Source: Saururus chinensis
Taxonomy: Eukaryota; Streptophyta; Magnoliopsida; Piperales; Saururaceae
Reading direction: 5' to 3'
Length of the DNA: 64,000 nucleotides
NCBI GenBank assembly: GCA_035235625.1
Contig: CP141140.1
Location: forward strand, 2,961,330 to 3,025,329
How positions within the stretch are numbered: the stretch's first letter is position 1; each line of letters begins with the position of its first letter. Below, piece by piece: positions 45,446 through 56,473 of the stretch. Both the position numbers and the translations under genes were made by a program. The notes under the pieces were generated by a model, which worked only from the letters and a program-made list of their open reading frames with translations, made no database searches and had not been told where the DNA came from.

Positions 45446-45867
45446 ATGGAAGATCATATCGATACAGATGACAATATCGATGACCATGAATACGGGTACA
45501 CGCTGATGATACGCTTGGTACGCTCCAAAATGGGCGTGAACCCTTTTATACACATGAAAAAATACTATAATTAATAATATATTATTATAATATTTTTTTA
45601 GAGTATCATAAGACCATAGAAGACTTATATCTTCGAAGAAGTTGGGTTTGAAACATGTTTTTGTTTTTAGGAGAAAAAATTATTATTTTTTAAAAATTTT
45701 AAAATAATTTTTTAAAATAAAATAAATAATAAATTAATACCATATCGATACGTATCAGCAATATCGATACTTGCTGATTATTATGTGGGGGCCTACCACC
45801 CCTCGTACCATATCGGTCTACCCGTATTGGCCGATACATACCCATATTAGCCGATATGGCCTTCCAT
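45446..45867. mobile_element. Fold-back MITE-like element (about 420 bases)
   Basis: The left end (ATGGAAGATCATATCGATAC, then GAATACGGGTACAC) is the imperfect complement of the right end (GTCTACCCGTATTGGCCGAT, then GATATGGCCTTCCAT). The arms are about 60 bases. The centre is AT-rich with further ATCGATAC words. No target duplication was established. Confidence 0.45.
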
Positions 45868-46440
45868 TAGCCCATGAAGCTATAAAAGGATGTCTAAGGA
45901 GGAGCATAAGCATAAGGCCTCTTATGCTTCTACAATTGATTTAAAAAAATAATAATTAGCGGGACCATAAATTATTCGATGTGGCCCAAAGCCAGCCACA
46001 TCGGGTTAGTCCTATTGTTGGTGGTACACAGACAATGCTTAAACTAAGGTTATATTTGTAATTTTTTTTATAAATTCAACGATTCTAAAAAATACATAAA
46101 TTTCTTACCTAAACATGATTCTATATTAAAACAATTCCAATTAAAGGGTATGTTTATCAATTTACCTAACAATTATAAAGATTCTGACCTTAAACACAAT
46201 TCACTATCTAAATGTGATTCCATCTAAATAATTTCTTACTCAAACTAAATTCTGTTTCTATATTGAATCGAATGAATTAATTCCTAAAAATTTCAATTCA
46301 TTACCAAATTAATTCAAAACCCAAACAACCCCATGTCATATCCCAGTATAGACAATATACATATTTTTTTTATAAGATGTAGACACTACATTACTTTAAT
46401 GTTAGCTAGGTTCCTTAAAGGTTTATGGGTAGACTTATCT

Positions 46441-46560
46441 AAATGCTCCCTCAGTTTCACATTAATAGTTTCATTTGATGTGTCAAAATGATCTAAATTT
46501 TATTTATTTTTAAAAATTAAATAAAATTATTAATATAAAATAAAATAAAAAATCTTCAAA
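46441..46560 (+). mobile_element. Stowaway-like MITE end
   Basis: GCTCCCTCAGTTTCACATTA followed by AT-rich sequence resembles one end of Stowaway MITEs and the repeats at 24.6 kb. Only one end is recognisable. Confidence 0.35.
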
Positions 46561-47260
46561 ATGGCCTTAAGAGAGTCCACTGTCTTCTTTAATAACCGTT
46601 TTGTTAGGAACGAACCTCGTTCTGTTGATGAAAGCCTTTTGCATCCAAACCAATCCCATTATTAGTGTGTCGGATAAGACTCGTGCCATCGAGTGAGATT
46701 TCATGTTTGAGTTGAACCTGTAGCACATTTAGGAAAAGAGGGCGTCTTCTTTATGTATATATATAAAAAAAGAGCCTTTTGCAAGATGAATCACAGTTTA
46801 CAAATTTTTTGGCAACAATTTATTGATTTTTTATATAAATAATATGCGAGGTACTTGCGTTGTGGATAGTAGTCTTGTTCAGGACCAAGTCAGCTCATTG
46901 GCTAATGAAATAAATGCACTGAAGAAATGGATGGAGGTGTTAGTATGCTAATGAAAGGAGAGCTTATTAGATACAAAACTAAGATAATTGAGATACAACG
47001 AATGTGGAAAACCTTCAAATGGCTGCCTCGTCATAGGTGTCGCGGGCATTTTTGTCTTTTGTTTGCTTGTGTTTTGTTTTTTAAATGTTGTATTTACAAT
47101 GACTCGATCATAAGCTACTTCATAAGATCAATAGAGTTAACATGTTTGTGGTTGATGTCATGGCTAAGGGGTTACTAACTGTGACTTACTCTCGGCTCAT
47201 TGTCAGTGTAAAATATGAAAAACACATCTCAGACTATGATAATGGGACAATGACAATATA

Positions 47261-47779
47261 TAGGGTGTAAATGATATCCGTTTGTCGGGTATTCGCTTAC
47301 GTCTTTATTTATCTACACTAAAATAGAAAATATTATTTTTTATCGATCCTCATTGCGAATGGATACTTTCAAAGGCTATCCGCACCTGTCAGGCTATCCG
47401 CACCTATCACTTATGTATTTTATTATTTTTATTTTTAATTTATACTGAATTAGTATCATATATCATGTAGTTAACCTTTGTAAAAAGATTAAAAAAAGTA
47501 TATTTTATACTCTCACATATCTTTTATAATATTATTAATTATTTATATTTTAGATTAGACTATTTCACTAATATTATAGCTTATTTTTAATTTATTTTTT
47601 ACTTAATTATACTTAATTTGAGAACAAATTTGTATATGTCAAACTTTAACCTTCAATTAAATCATTTTAATCGATATTCATTACGATTATATGTTGACGG
47701 ACAAACACATAATTCACAAAAAAATAAACAATTGCATACATGCCTTATCCACATCCGTGTTTGTTCGTTTACACCACTA
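47261..47779. mobile_element. hAT-type non-autonomous element
   Basis: The left end TAGGGTGTAAATGATATCCG and the right end (complement TAGTGGTGTAAACGAACAAA) match the GGGTGTAAACGA terminus typical of plant hAT MITEs. No coding capacity. An 8-bp duplication could not be confirmed. Confidence 0.45.
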
Positions 47780-48520
47780 ATATATTGTGCATAAGTACCA
47801 TAAATTATTTTTTTATAAAAATAATATTTCCTAATTAAGTTATGCTGCTTTGGACAATCTTCTTTGCCTGTTGCCTTTTTTTTATCAGATTATTTACCTT
47901 TTTTAATTTGAAATAAGATTCTTTCCCTGTTACTTGTGTCTCTCCACCTACCAACTCGCATTTTTTTAGTACATTTTTGCTTATATTAAAAAATAAAGAA
48001 TACCACATGTATTGTACACAAATTGTGCATCTATCGGCTATTGTCCACGTCTGTTTTTTAGCATCAGCTTGTTGTCGCACTAAATAAGAAGGCCATCCAC
48101 GTTTTTCTTTCCAAGGTTTTCTCATTTTTGTGCGGGTGGAAGCCTGGAAGGCCCCATATCCGACATACTTGTTGGGCCGTATACGTTAACAGGACCCACA
48201 TGCTTACTAACACACGCCACCAACCGAGTCTTCCTTACTAAACTGCGCCCCGCCCCCATGTGAGGGAGACGGAGACGGAGACCCTGCCTGGATCAGTTAC
48301 GCGTTTTTGAAGGATTCAAAATTGATTCATCCTTCCCCGATCGCAGGCGTGAACTCGGACGGCTGCTCCCTTCTCCGGCGCACGAAACAGGTGCGGAGAC
48401 AGACGTGTAGAAGAAACAAGAGATGTTGACTTAATGGTATGAAAATGCCTTTTGTGGCTTGTCTTCAAAAAATAAGGTTCAGATATCTGAGAAGTTGAAC
48501 TAGGCGACCTGGAAGCGACG
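47780..48520. other. Spacer and presumed PP1 promoter and leader
   Basis: GC content rises from about 48130. No clear TATA box was identified. Minus-strand frames here have no motifs. Confidence 0.4.
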
Positions 48521-50793
48521 ATGGATGCTAGTGGGGTTGTGGACGACATTCTACGCAGGCTTCTGGATGGCAAAGGAGGTAAGCAGGTCCAGCTCTCCGA
48601 GGCCGAGATCCGCCAGCTCTGCGTCACCGCCCGGCGCATTTTTCTCTCCCAGCCCAACTTGCTCCGCCTCCACCCCCCTATCAAAATCTGCGGTTCGTCC
48701 TCTGCCCGTTACCTCCTCCTTGTTCTCCTTCTTGTTCTTTTCTTCGACTTCATTTCAATTGGACTTTTTGATCGAAAAGAAAGATTGGAGTGATTTATGG
48801 AATCATGGATAATGGGGGAGACGCGATAGCTATATGATCCTTTGGGTGGTATTTCCGGGGCCAACAGCTTATCTAGCACACTAATCTGTGTGTAGTTAAG
48901 TGTTTATCGTAGACCAAAAGACAACTACTTCTCCTGTGCTATTCAAGTGTTTCTTTCGTTGTATGTGCGTGTAAATATGGTTATAAATGATTTGAAAGTT
49001 GTGTCTTATGTAAACGATGAACGTAGAGAAAGCAAAAAATTTACTCTACTTTCTTCGTCCTAGACGCTTTTGTCAACCCTTCGCAAATCGGTTTATTTCA
49101 TATGTTCTGCGTACAGAGACCTAGACTCTTAAGAAGGCGGCAGATGTCTTTGAAGTTTACAACTTCACAGCACATTTGCGTAACTTTTAAGCAGGACATT
49201 ATTAATTTATTATGATGGAAGAATTCTGAACTTTATTTTTTGGCTGGGGCAGACTCTTAGGAGTTAGAGGTTGAGTCTCTTCCCTCCCCATTGTTTTCTC
49301 TAACATGGTGATTCCCCTTTAGTAGGCGATGCCTATGGTTCCTTGTAGCAAAATAAAAAGGTCAACTGAAACTTAATATGGCCCCTGCTACTATAAAAAT
49401 GTTAGTATAGCCTGTAGGCTTAGTTCATAGGGTTTTAGACTTATACCCTGGTATTCTATTCCTGCTTTGCTATTTGAAGAGGGTTCATTTGCTATCACAA
49501 TTCACATACTGATATCCTTCACCATAAACACTCTATTCTACCTCCAGTATTTAGATTTAAAAAACTTTAAACGTGAAATAGGGTTGAGTGACCCGTGAAG
49601 GAAGTCACACTGTTCATTCTGTCAGAAAATTCGTACTTTGCTAGAATTTATATGGCAAGGAGGTGAAACTGGAATATGGTGATAATTTGTAAAAAGAGAA
49701 CAACTACTGAAGCTACTTCAACCTTTGTTTCATTGGGCCAGCTGACATGGAGATGTTAAGACACATCGTCATTTCAAGAGGTTGCATATTTATTTAAGTG
49801 ACTTGAAGCTTTCTGACAGTTTTTTCTCCACAGGGGACATTCATGGACAATATCTTGATTTGTTGAGGCTGTTTGAGTATGGTGGCTTCCCTCCAGCTTC
49901 AAATTATCTTTTTCTTGGGGACTATGTAGATCGGGGTAAGCAAAGCTTAGAAACAATATGCTTGCTTTTGGCTTACAAAATAAAATACCCAGACAAAATT
50001 TTCCTATTGAGGGGAAACCACGAGGATGCAAAAATCAACAGAATATATGGCTTCTACGACGAGTGTAAAAGGAGGTTTAATGTTCGGCTATGGAAGATTT
50101 TCACTGACTGTTTTAATTGCTTGCCCGTAGCTGCTCTAATTGAACAGAAAATCTTCTGTGTGCATGGGGGGCTGTCCCCTGATTTGCATTATTTAAATCA
50201 AATAAGTGAAATTGAGAGGCCTATCGATATACCAGATTATGGGCTATTATGTGACCTTCTCTGGTCTGATCCTGATCCTGGTATTGATGGGTGGGGAGAA
50301 AGTGACCGAGGTGTGTCATGTACCTTCGGTGCTAACAAGCTTATTGAGTTTTTAGAGAAAAACGACCTTGACCTTTTGTGCCGTGGTCATCAGGTTAGTA
50401 AACTTTGCACTGTCCGATTTAAACTTTCAGATAGTTTATGGTGTTCTCCTTACATTCACAAATGCTCAGGTTGTTGAAGATGGGTATGAGTTTTTCGCAA
50501 AAAGAAGACTAGTCACCATATTTTCAGCTCCAAATTATGGTGGAGAATTTGATAATGCTGGTGCTTTATTGAGTGTTAGTGAGTCCCTTACGTGTTCATT
50601 TGAGATCTTAAAACCTTCTGACAAGAAGTTGCAACTTGCAACTCCGAATACATCAAGCAAAATACCTTCGAAGGTAAATGTTATATTAGTTAGTCTGCCA
50701 ATTAGTGCTGTCTTATTGAATGAAAATTTAGGTTGTACTGACAGAATTATGTGTTCCTATATATTGCAGTCATCAAAAAGTGGGAAGACCTAA
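48521..50793 (+). CDS. Serine/threonine protein phosphatase PP1 catalytic subunit (TOPP type, 319 aa)
   Basis: Metal-dependent PPP phosphatase that removes phosphate from Ser/Thr and is targeted by regulatory subunits in nucleus and cytoplasm. Four exons with GT-AG introns: 48521-48692, 49834-50393, 50470-50673, 50770-50793, joined length 960 bases. All metal and catalytic signatures are present: GDIHG (58-62), GDYVDRG (86-92), RGNHE (117-121), VHGG (167-170), RGHQ (241-244). Unusual for PP1: HEDAKINR where HECASINR is usual, SCTFGAN for SYTFGAD, and Gly at 268 in [13 protein letters not shown], where most PP1s have the Cys that microcystin attacks; the loop continues LLSVSES rather than MMSVDE. 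The short C-tail (SSKSGKT) is encoded by a 24-base last exon. If intron 3 is retained, the frame runs on to a different tail. Confidence 0.94.
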
Positions 50794-51750
50794 TTCCGTC
50801 TGGTTACTTTCGAGGGTGGTTTGTGCAAGAGAAATGAATTGGAGCCCCAAGACAACTAATTTCATATGTAAGGTTTGATAGCATTTTGAAAAACATCACT
50901 ATGCAGTCTCTACATCAATTATTTTTAACAGCAGCTTCTGTACAGGAATAGTTGTGCCTTTTTCCAATTGCATTTAGAAATCTCAGTAGTTGGGTGAGAT
51001 TTTTTTTTTCATGTTTTCACCAAGAAATTGTCTGTAAATATGTAATATAAGTTGCAGTTTGAAGGTTGCCACTTTGTGAAGGATCTCATCCTGTGTTTTC
51101 CAATTTAATTATAACATAGGGCCAGCAGTTACTGATTGTTTAAACTACAGTATATTTTACAGTCTTCTGTGTTTCTACAAGATAGGTACTGAGTTGTATA
51201 ATAATCACCTTATCTAACTGCCTCAAATTGACTGGAGATAGCAACTGAACGGAGATAATTTGGAGTCTTAATTAACTGACAAGCCTCACAAATGGAATTA
51301 AGTTGAAGAAGTTGCCTATCACTTGCAAAATAAAGGAAAATGATATTCATACTGGCGTCAGTTTTTTAAATGGGCCGTCGAGTTTCTGAATCCCGCTCCT
51401 TTTCGCTGTGTTAAAACTTGGGCTCCTAGGGTAGTTAACCTGGCTTGCTAGTTTGATAGAAAAGGCTGCTCTTGTTTGGTATACATAAAAGGTCTGCTTA
51501 AAGCATAATGTGAAAGCCAATCCAGCTTTTTAGGCTGGTTGGATCTCTCCGGTAGTGTGTGACGTGTGACTGTGAGGGTGCCAGAATCTTTCCAATAAAT
51601 AGTAAAAAAATAGGTAGCGTTTAACAAAGTGATCTTTTGGGCATTCTAAAAATGGTTGATGCTTAGACGTCTCTCTCTATTAGCTTGCTTCATGTTGCCC
51701 TTTGTTAAACACCCTTTCGATCTAAAAATATTATGAATTACTTGATCTAA
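50794..51750. other. PP1 3' region and spacer
   Basis: Includes the likely PP1 3' UTR. No further gene is visible. Confidence 0.5.
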
Positions 51751-51756
51751 ATGTTT

Positions 51757-52026
51757 AGGGCCTGTTTGAGAGGTAATTTTTGTAAGTAAAAAGTAATTTG
51801 TTTATATTAAAAATTATTTTTTAAGCCAAAAAGGTTATTTAATATTAAAATAATATTTTTAACAAAAGATACTCAAAATTAAATTCCTCAAAGCGAGTTT
51901 TTTAAAAAAATTATTTAAAAAAATATAAAAAGATGTTTTATCCATTATGTTGAAGAATTTTTTTATTGTTTTCACATAAAAATTAAAAGTAAACTTAAAC
52001 TTAAATTATTTGTCAAACGGCTCCCC
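51757..52026. mobile_element. MITE with hAT-like ends
   Basis: Left end TAGGGCCTGTTTGAGAGGTA and right end (complement GGGAGCCGTTTGACAAATAA) form imperfect inverted termini around an AT-rich core containing AAGTAAAAAGTAATTTG and its near-complement. The GGGCCTGTTTG start is frequent among hAT MITEs. No target duplication was confirmed. Confidence 0.5.
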
Positions 52027-52692
52027 AGAAGAAAGGATTAATTGCTCCCTAAATAGAGGTGGGCCCATCTAGACAATTGGACAAAGAGAAATGCTTACAC
52101 CCACTCGCTAAAACCCGTTCTCTGTGTTGTTGCCTGTTATCACCCCCCACGTATCGCTTCTACTGCCTCACTTTTTCTCTTCACAGGAGATTCTCCCCTT
52201 GCCGAGTTGCCGTCCATAACTGCATTAAATAATGTCCATGTCAGTTGGCTTGCCTTTCGTTTTTCTCGTAACTTCTTCGTCTTCATTAATAAAGCTCAGA
52301 GGGTTTTACAAGCTTAGCCCCATTCCTCTCGCTCTAATGGCCATGGGATGAGCTTTTCACACTTCCATGTTTAAACCAAAATTAAATTCTTTCTAATTTT
52401 ACATAAAAATTAACATTTATTTTATAAATTTTATTTTATATATTACCGTGTTAATATGTGTACGTCAATCTCAAGTATTAACGACTCTTATTCGTTTTTT
52501 ATATTAGGCTCTTTATTAATAGAAACATAAAAAATACTTACCCACACTTACACATGAAAAAAGCATACGGATGCACAAACCAAGTGGTGCTGACTAATTA
52601 ATACTATGTTTTAACTCATTGTATCCGTCTAACGTTGGATGGTCTGATGCGCGTGGTGGTGGATAAATACTACTAGATAATTTGTCTTACAG

Positions 52693-52771
52693 ATGGCGCT
52701 GGCAGCGATGAGGGATTTAGCAAGCGGGCGTAAGCATTTCTCCCTCTCCTACTTGGGCTCTTCTGCCTATG
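52693..52771 (+). pseudogene. Possible orphan first exon of a mitochondrial-type protein
   Basis: ATG at 52693 opens MALAAMRDLASGRKHFSLSY, then LGSSAYG, ending at a donor-like ATG|GTATAA. The peptide has the basic, Ser/Ala-rich look of a targeting sequence. GGATAAATAC at about 52663 could be a TATA box. No following exon was found before the element at 52988. It could be a truncated gene or chance. Confidence 0.3.
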
Positions 52772-52982
52772 GTATAATTGCAAATGTATTAAGAAAAAAA
52801 ATAGTGAAAGCTATATTAATTATTGTTGTTAAACGAATTAAAACTATATTTTAGTGATAATATTATAACATTATCATTAGTTTTAGTAATTAATTATATA
52901 AAAAATGGCTTGAATTTAGAAAAAGTCATCGAGTTCGGATTCACAAGCTGTAGGATCAAAGGAATCCACTTAGAATCCAAAC

Positions 52983-53153
52983 CTCACTGTAAACGGACTC
53001 AGCCTTCCCCACTACTTACAGTTCCACTTTCTTCTCATTTCGGTTTCTATCGTGTATTTTTTCTGTTATTACTACTGTAACTTAGGTTAAAATAAAATAT
53101 TTCTAAACATTTCTTTATGGTTTCAGAGCAAGGCTGAGTCCGTTTACACTCAC
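52983..53153. mobile_element. 161-bp element with 19-bp perfect inverted ends and CTCAC duplication
   Basis: TGTAAACGGACTCAGCCTT at 52988-53006 is exactly complementary to 53130-53148. CTCAC flanks both sides (52983-52987 and 53149-53153). TG...CA ends plus a 5-bp duplication suit a tiny solo LTR (TRIM/SMART type), and ATGGTTTCAGAGC at 53118-53129 is close to the initiator-Met primer site. The long inverted ends instead suggest a MITE. No coding. Confidence 0.75.
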
Positions 53154-53300
53154 CAGCCTGGTCCACCAACCCTGACTCATGGTAGCCAGCGACTAATTAT
53201 CCCCCGACTTCATTCAGCCTGATAAATGACAACGCAGATGATTCTTAGTTCAACCGTAACCAAGCGTAAAATTTCATAAACTGAACTTTGAAGCAGCGGG

Positions 53301-53320
53301 TCCTCTCTCTCTCTCTCTCG
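53301..53320 (+). repeat. (CT)n microsatellite
   Basis: A CT run about 260 bases beyond the 3' end of the phylloplanin-like gene. Confidence 0.9.
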
Positions 53321-53581
53321 TTACATGCATTGACCATGAAATATATATCAGAATAATCAGGAAGGCAACGAACAAATGTCTAACGCATTGTGTGCGAATC
53401 ATTTTGCGACAAACATCATCTCTTTATTATATTGATGCACCATATATTCGAGGCATACAATGATAGATGAGAACACAGACTTGGAAGATTACAACTATTC
53501 TTGTCGATTAGCCACCGAACTAGTGCTTGGCGGTACTATTGTTCCATAACACGCAGTTAAGAACTGCACCAGGGTGATCCC

Positions 53582-54186
53582 TCAACCGAGCAATGGAATG
53601 AATTGGAAGACGGCGGGAACAATGTTGGCGATGGACAGAAGGCCTTGCACAGTCTTCCCTACGATCTGCAATGGTGCCTGCAGAGTTCCCGCACCCAGCG
53701 AGGGGTTGCAGGTTGACAGTGGGGTTGTGACCGCTAATATGCAGTCATTGAGGAGAGACGAGAGAAGCATGGTCAGGGGGTTCAGCAGAAAGGAAAATAC
53801 ACCGGAGGAGTTTGTAGTTGTACTGGAGAACACCGTTCTGGAAGACCCACACTGGAGTTGTACCGCTGCATCTGCAAGATTAACCACAGTGATCAGTCAT
53901 TGCATAAGAAACAGAAAACTAGTAGTATTTACTTAGGCCGGAGTGGATACTTTGAGCGTAAAAAATGTTAATTAGTTCGATAATTAGAATTACTTGCAAA
54001 CACAGGTGTTGTGGTGCCATTAGTGCCCTGGCTACCATTGACACTGCAGAAGACTGTACCATCGATGCGGATCAGTCCAAGAAGCCCACCCATCAGTCCA
54101 CCCACCAGTCCACCCAGTTGGGCTTGGGCTAATGGCACCACCATGACAAGCAGCAAAGCGGAATAAAAGAGGAGTTTTGAACCCAT
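53582..54186 (-). CDS. Phylloplanin-like secreted protein (160 aa)
   Basis: Phylloplanins are small proteins secreted to the leaf surface by glandular trichomes; tobacco phylloplanin inhibits oomycete spores. Two exons on the minus strand, 54186-53994 and 53871-53582, join in phase (483 bases) with a GT-AG intron of 122 bases. The N-terminus is a signal peptide (LLFYSALLLVMVVPLAQAQ) followed by a Gly/Leu-rich stretch (LGGLVGGLMGGLLGLI). Family features are IDGTVFCSVNGSQG, PVFANAAVQLQCG across the splice junction, TNSSGVFSF and the DCILAVTTPLSTCNPSLG segment. The final hydrophobic stretch (LSIANIVPAVFQFIPLLG) is as in relatives. Function in this plant is inferred from the family. Confidence 0.92.
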
Positions 54187-54270
54187 ATCTGCGGTTCAAA
54201 TGTGTGAAGTGAAGTTATTCTTCTGTGGTATCACTGCTTTCTTGTCTGCTTCGTTGTTCCAAATGCGTGC

Positions 54271-54280
54271 GTATTTATAG
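54271..54280 (-). promoter_or_regulatory. TATA box of the phylloplanin-like gene
   Basis: Minus-strand CTATAAATAC is a strong TATA box, predicting a start near 54245 and a leader of about 60 bases before the ATG at 54186. Confidence 0.75.
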
Positions 54281-56473
54281 GGAAAAATGAAAACAAGTAG
54301 CCGCAGCTATTTTTGACTTGTGCCTTCATAATTGTATACTCCATGTTGCTGTTTTACTTCCATGTTCATGATACTTTTGATGAAAAAATGGAGTTACTCT
54401 GGAAGTGGGTGGCCAAAAGCCAACATGCAATATAAGCTTTCATGCGCGTGGTTGTCTGTCGATTTAGAGGCGCCCTTTGGCCTAATGCAATGTCGATGTG
54501 GACTAGCCACTTATTATCCTAGCATGTCAACCAGCTCGAAGTGGCTTGTGAAGCCCGATCGAATGTCACGCTCGCTTTCTAGAACAAGCCAGGCTCAGTT
54601 TGTTTCGCTTGGCTTCGTTAAAACACGAAGAAAATAATGTTGATAAACCGCAGTTATCTAACAAGAATACCATCTCACATGGAGCCCGTCCAAGATCGAT
54701 CGCTCATACAGGGTCCAACAATCAAGTATCTCAACTGGGTGAGACAAGAAAGGATTCAAACTTCCAAGCAGAGGGGCCACCTTATTTTGGTCTCATTTGA
54801 TCTCTGGTCCCGTTTTTTGTCTTCGTTTCATTAATACTTGATCAGATGTACTCGAGGGGGACCTATTAACAGAATAAGGCCACAATTTGTGTGTTCAACT
54901 TACTATAGCATACCTCAACTGTCTTGTTTTACACTCTGTCACTCTTATTGTTTCCATAACAAGCTGTTTATACTGGGCGGAGACCGGAGAAGTTCATTTC
55001 ACACGTTCAATGAGGGAATGTTGGAGCCAACTAACTGACTGAAATGAACCGCCCTAGCTAGCTAGAGCCTAGATGGCGGTCTCATGCATGATATACGAGT
55101 GGTCATAAGCTCCCCCCATATGCCATCTAGTGTACATTGAATATTTGCTTCATTATCATCACAATATAGTCAACAGAGATCCTCTGCTTCATATGCATCA
55201 CTACTAGAATGGGCCTTCCCTACTGGTGTCAAAGCTTGGAGTTGGGACCAACAGCAGTTAGTGCGCTCCCCCGTTGATTCCACGGAAACTGGAGAAATAA
55301 AAGGTCTTGAACGCCCTTTTTTGTTCCAACATATATGATGATGACAGTCAGCAGACTCCTGAGCCTCCAGTTCTTCCTATCAGCATTTCTATATGCTGCA
55401 AGGTGGTGTACGTTTCTCTGAACCAGCTGGCACCAAGCTTTCATCCAAACCCCACGCAACATCCAAGGGACATCGAGTTTGCAAATTTGTGCCCTTATAC
55501 GTCTTTGTCTTTGCCATCTCCGTCAAAATTGAACCGCTTGAGGCTCTCTTTATCGCTAATTCGTTGTTTGAGAAAATTTCGTTCTCCTACAGCAAAGATA
55601 AGTTACTTGTCCTCTCTAGTCTATAATCCTCATGCATGCTGCATGCATTTCCCTCTTCCCAACGGCACCCAGAAAAAGTCCACAACTTGGCATGGTTCAC
55701 CTCTCTGTTCAAGCATATAGGCATTACCCCGCATCTCCTGTTTTGACCAATGTAAATCTTCTTGGCCCTATCAAAATTTCACCGTCCTCGGTATATTCCT
55801 TCGCTTCGCTTACGACAAACACTTGCAAACAAAATCATTTGTTTGCACTAAGCTTTCAGTTCAATTGGTATTCTTTTCAACAATGACTAGACGTGGAAGT
55901 TAAAATAGTATCTTACATCAAATCAGTCTAAAAACCTTTTAATTAGAGTTTAATTGGAAATAAACTGGACCCATTATTGTCATATGTCGCTCATTTTTGT
56001 GTGTAATCAAAAGTTGTAAGATTTAATTATATGTATTTGTTTAATATGACTAGTTTTTCGGTTTGGTGGATTAATGCTGCAATATTGTCAAAAGAGTGGT
56101 AAGTGAGAAACTTTGAAACTGGTTCAAAAGGTTCCCAAGTTCCCCTCCACATATCCACTATCCACTAATCATGCATTGAAGTCATGGTGGGTAATAATAT
56201 TTTTTTTATTATATTTAATATAAGATGTGAGTACCTTTTCATAAATCCTCAATTCGGGTTCATTGAATCATTAGTTGGGCAAATTAATTTGCCATGTAAA
56301 AGGGACAATATGATGCAAATAAGCGTCCAGACAATGCCTTAAGGCACACATTGAATCCGCTAATAAGGAGGGGATTAAGACTCAGTTAACAGCTAAAAAT
56401 AAATTCAGACCAACACTCATATTTTACACTAAGTTTTCGGGCCTCCAAGAATTTTGTTTCAGCACATAAAAAC
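54281..56473. other. Spacer, no supported gene
   Basis: Several overlapping frames of 60-137 residues occur around 54.3-55.9 kb on both strands, but none has a recognisable family, and no splice-linked set was found. Confidence 0.45.

Noticed and set aside
54332..55886. Cluster of overlapping 60-137 residue frames
   Set aside because: Frames overlap on both strands, show no shared family and no splice-compatible set; treated as chance.
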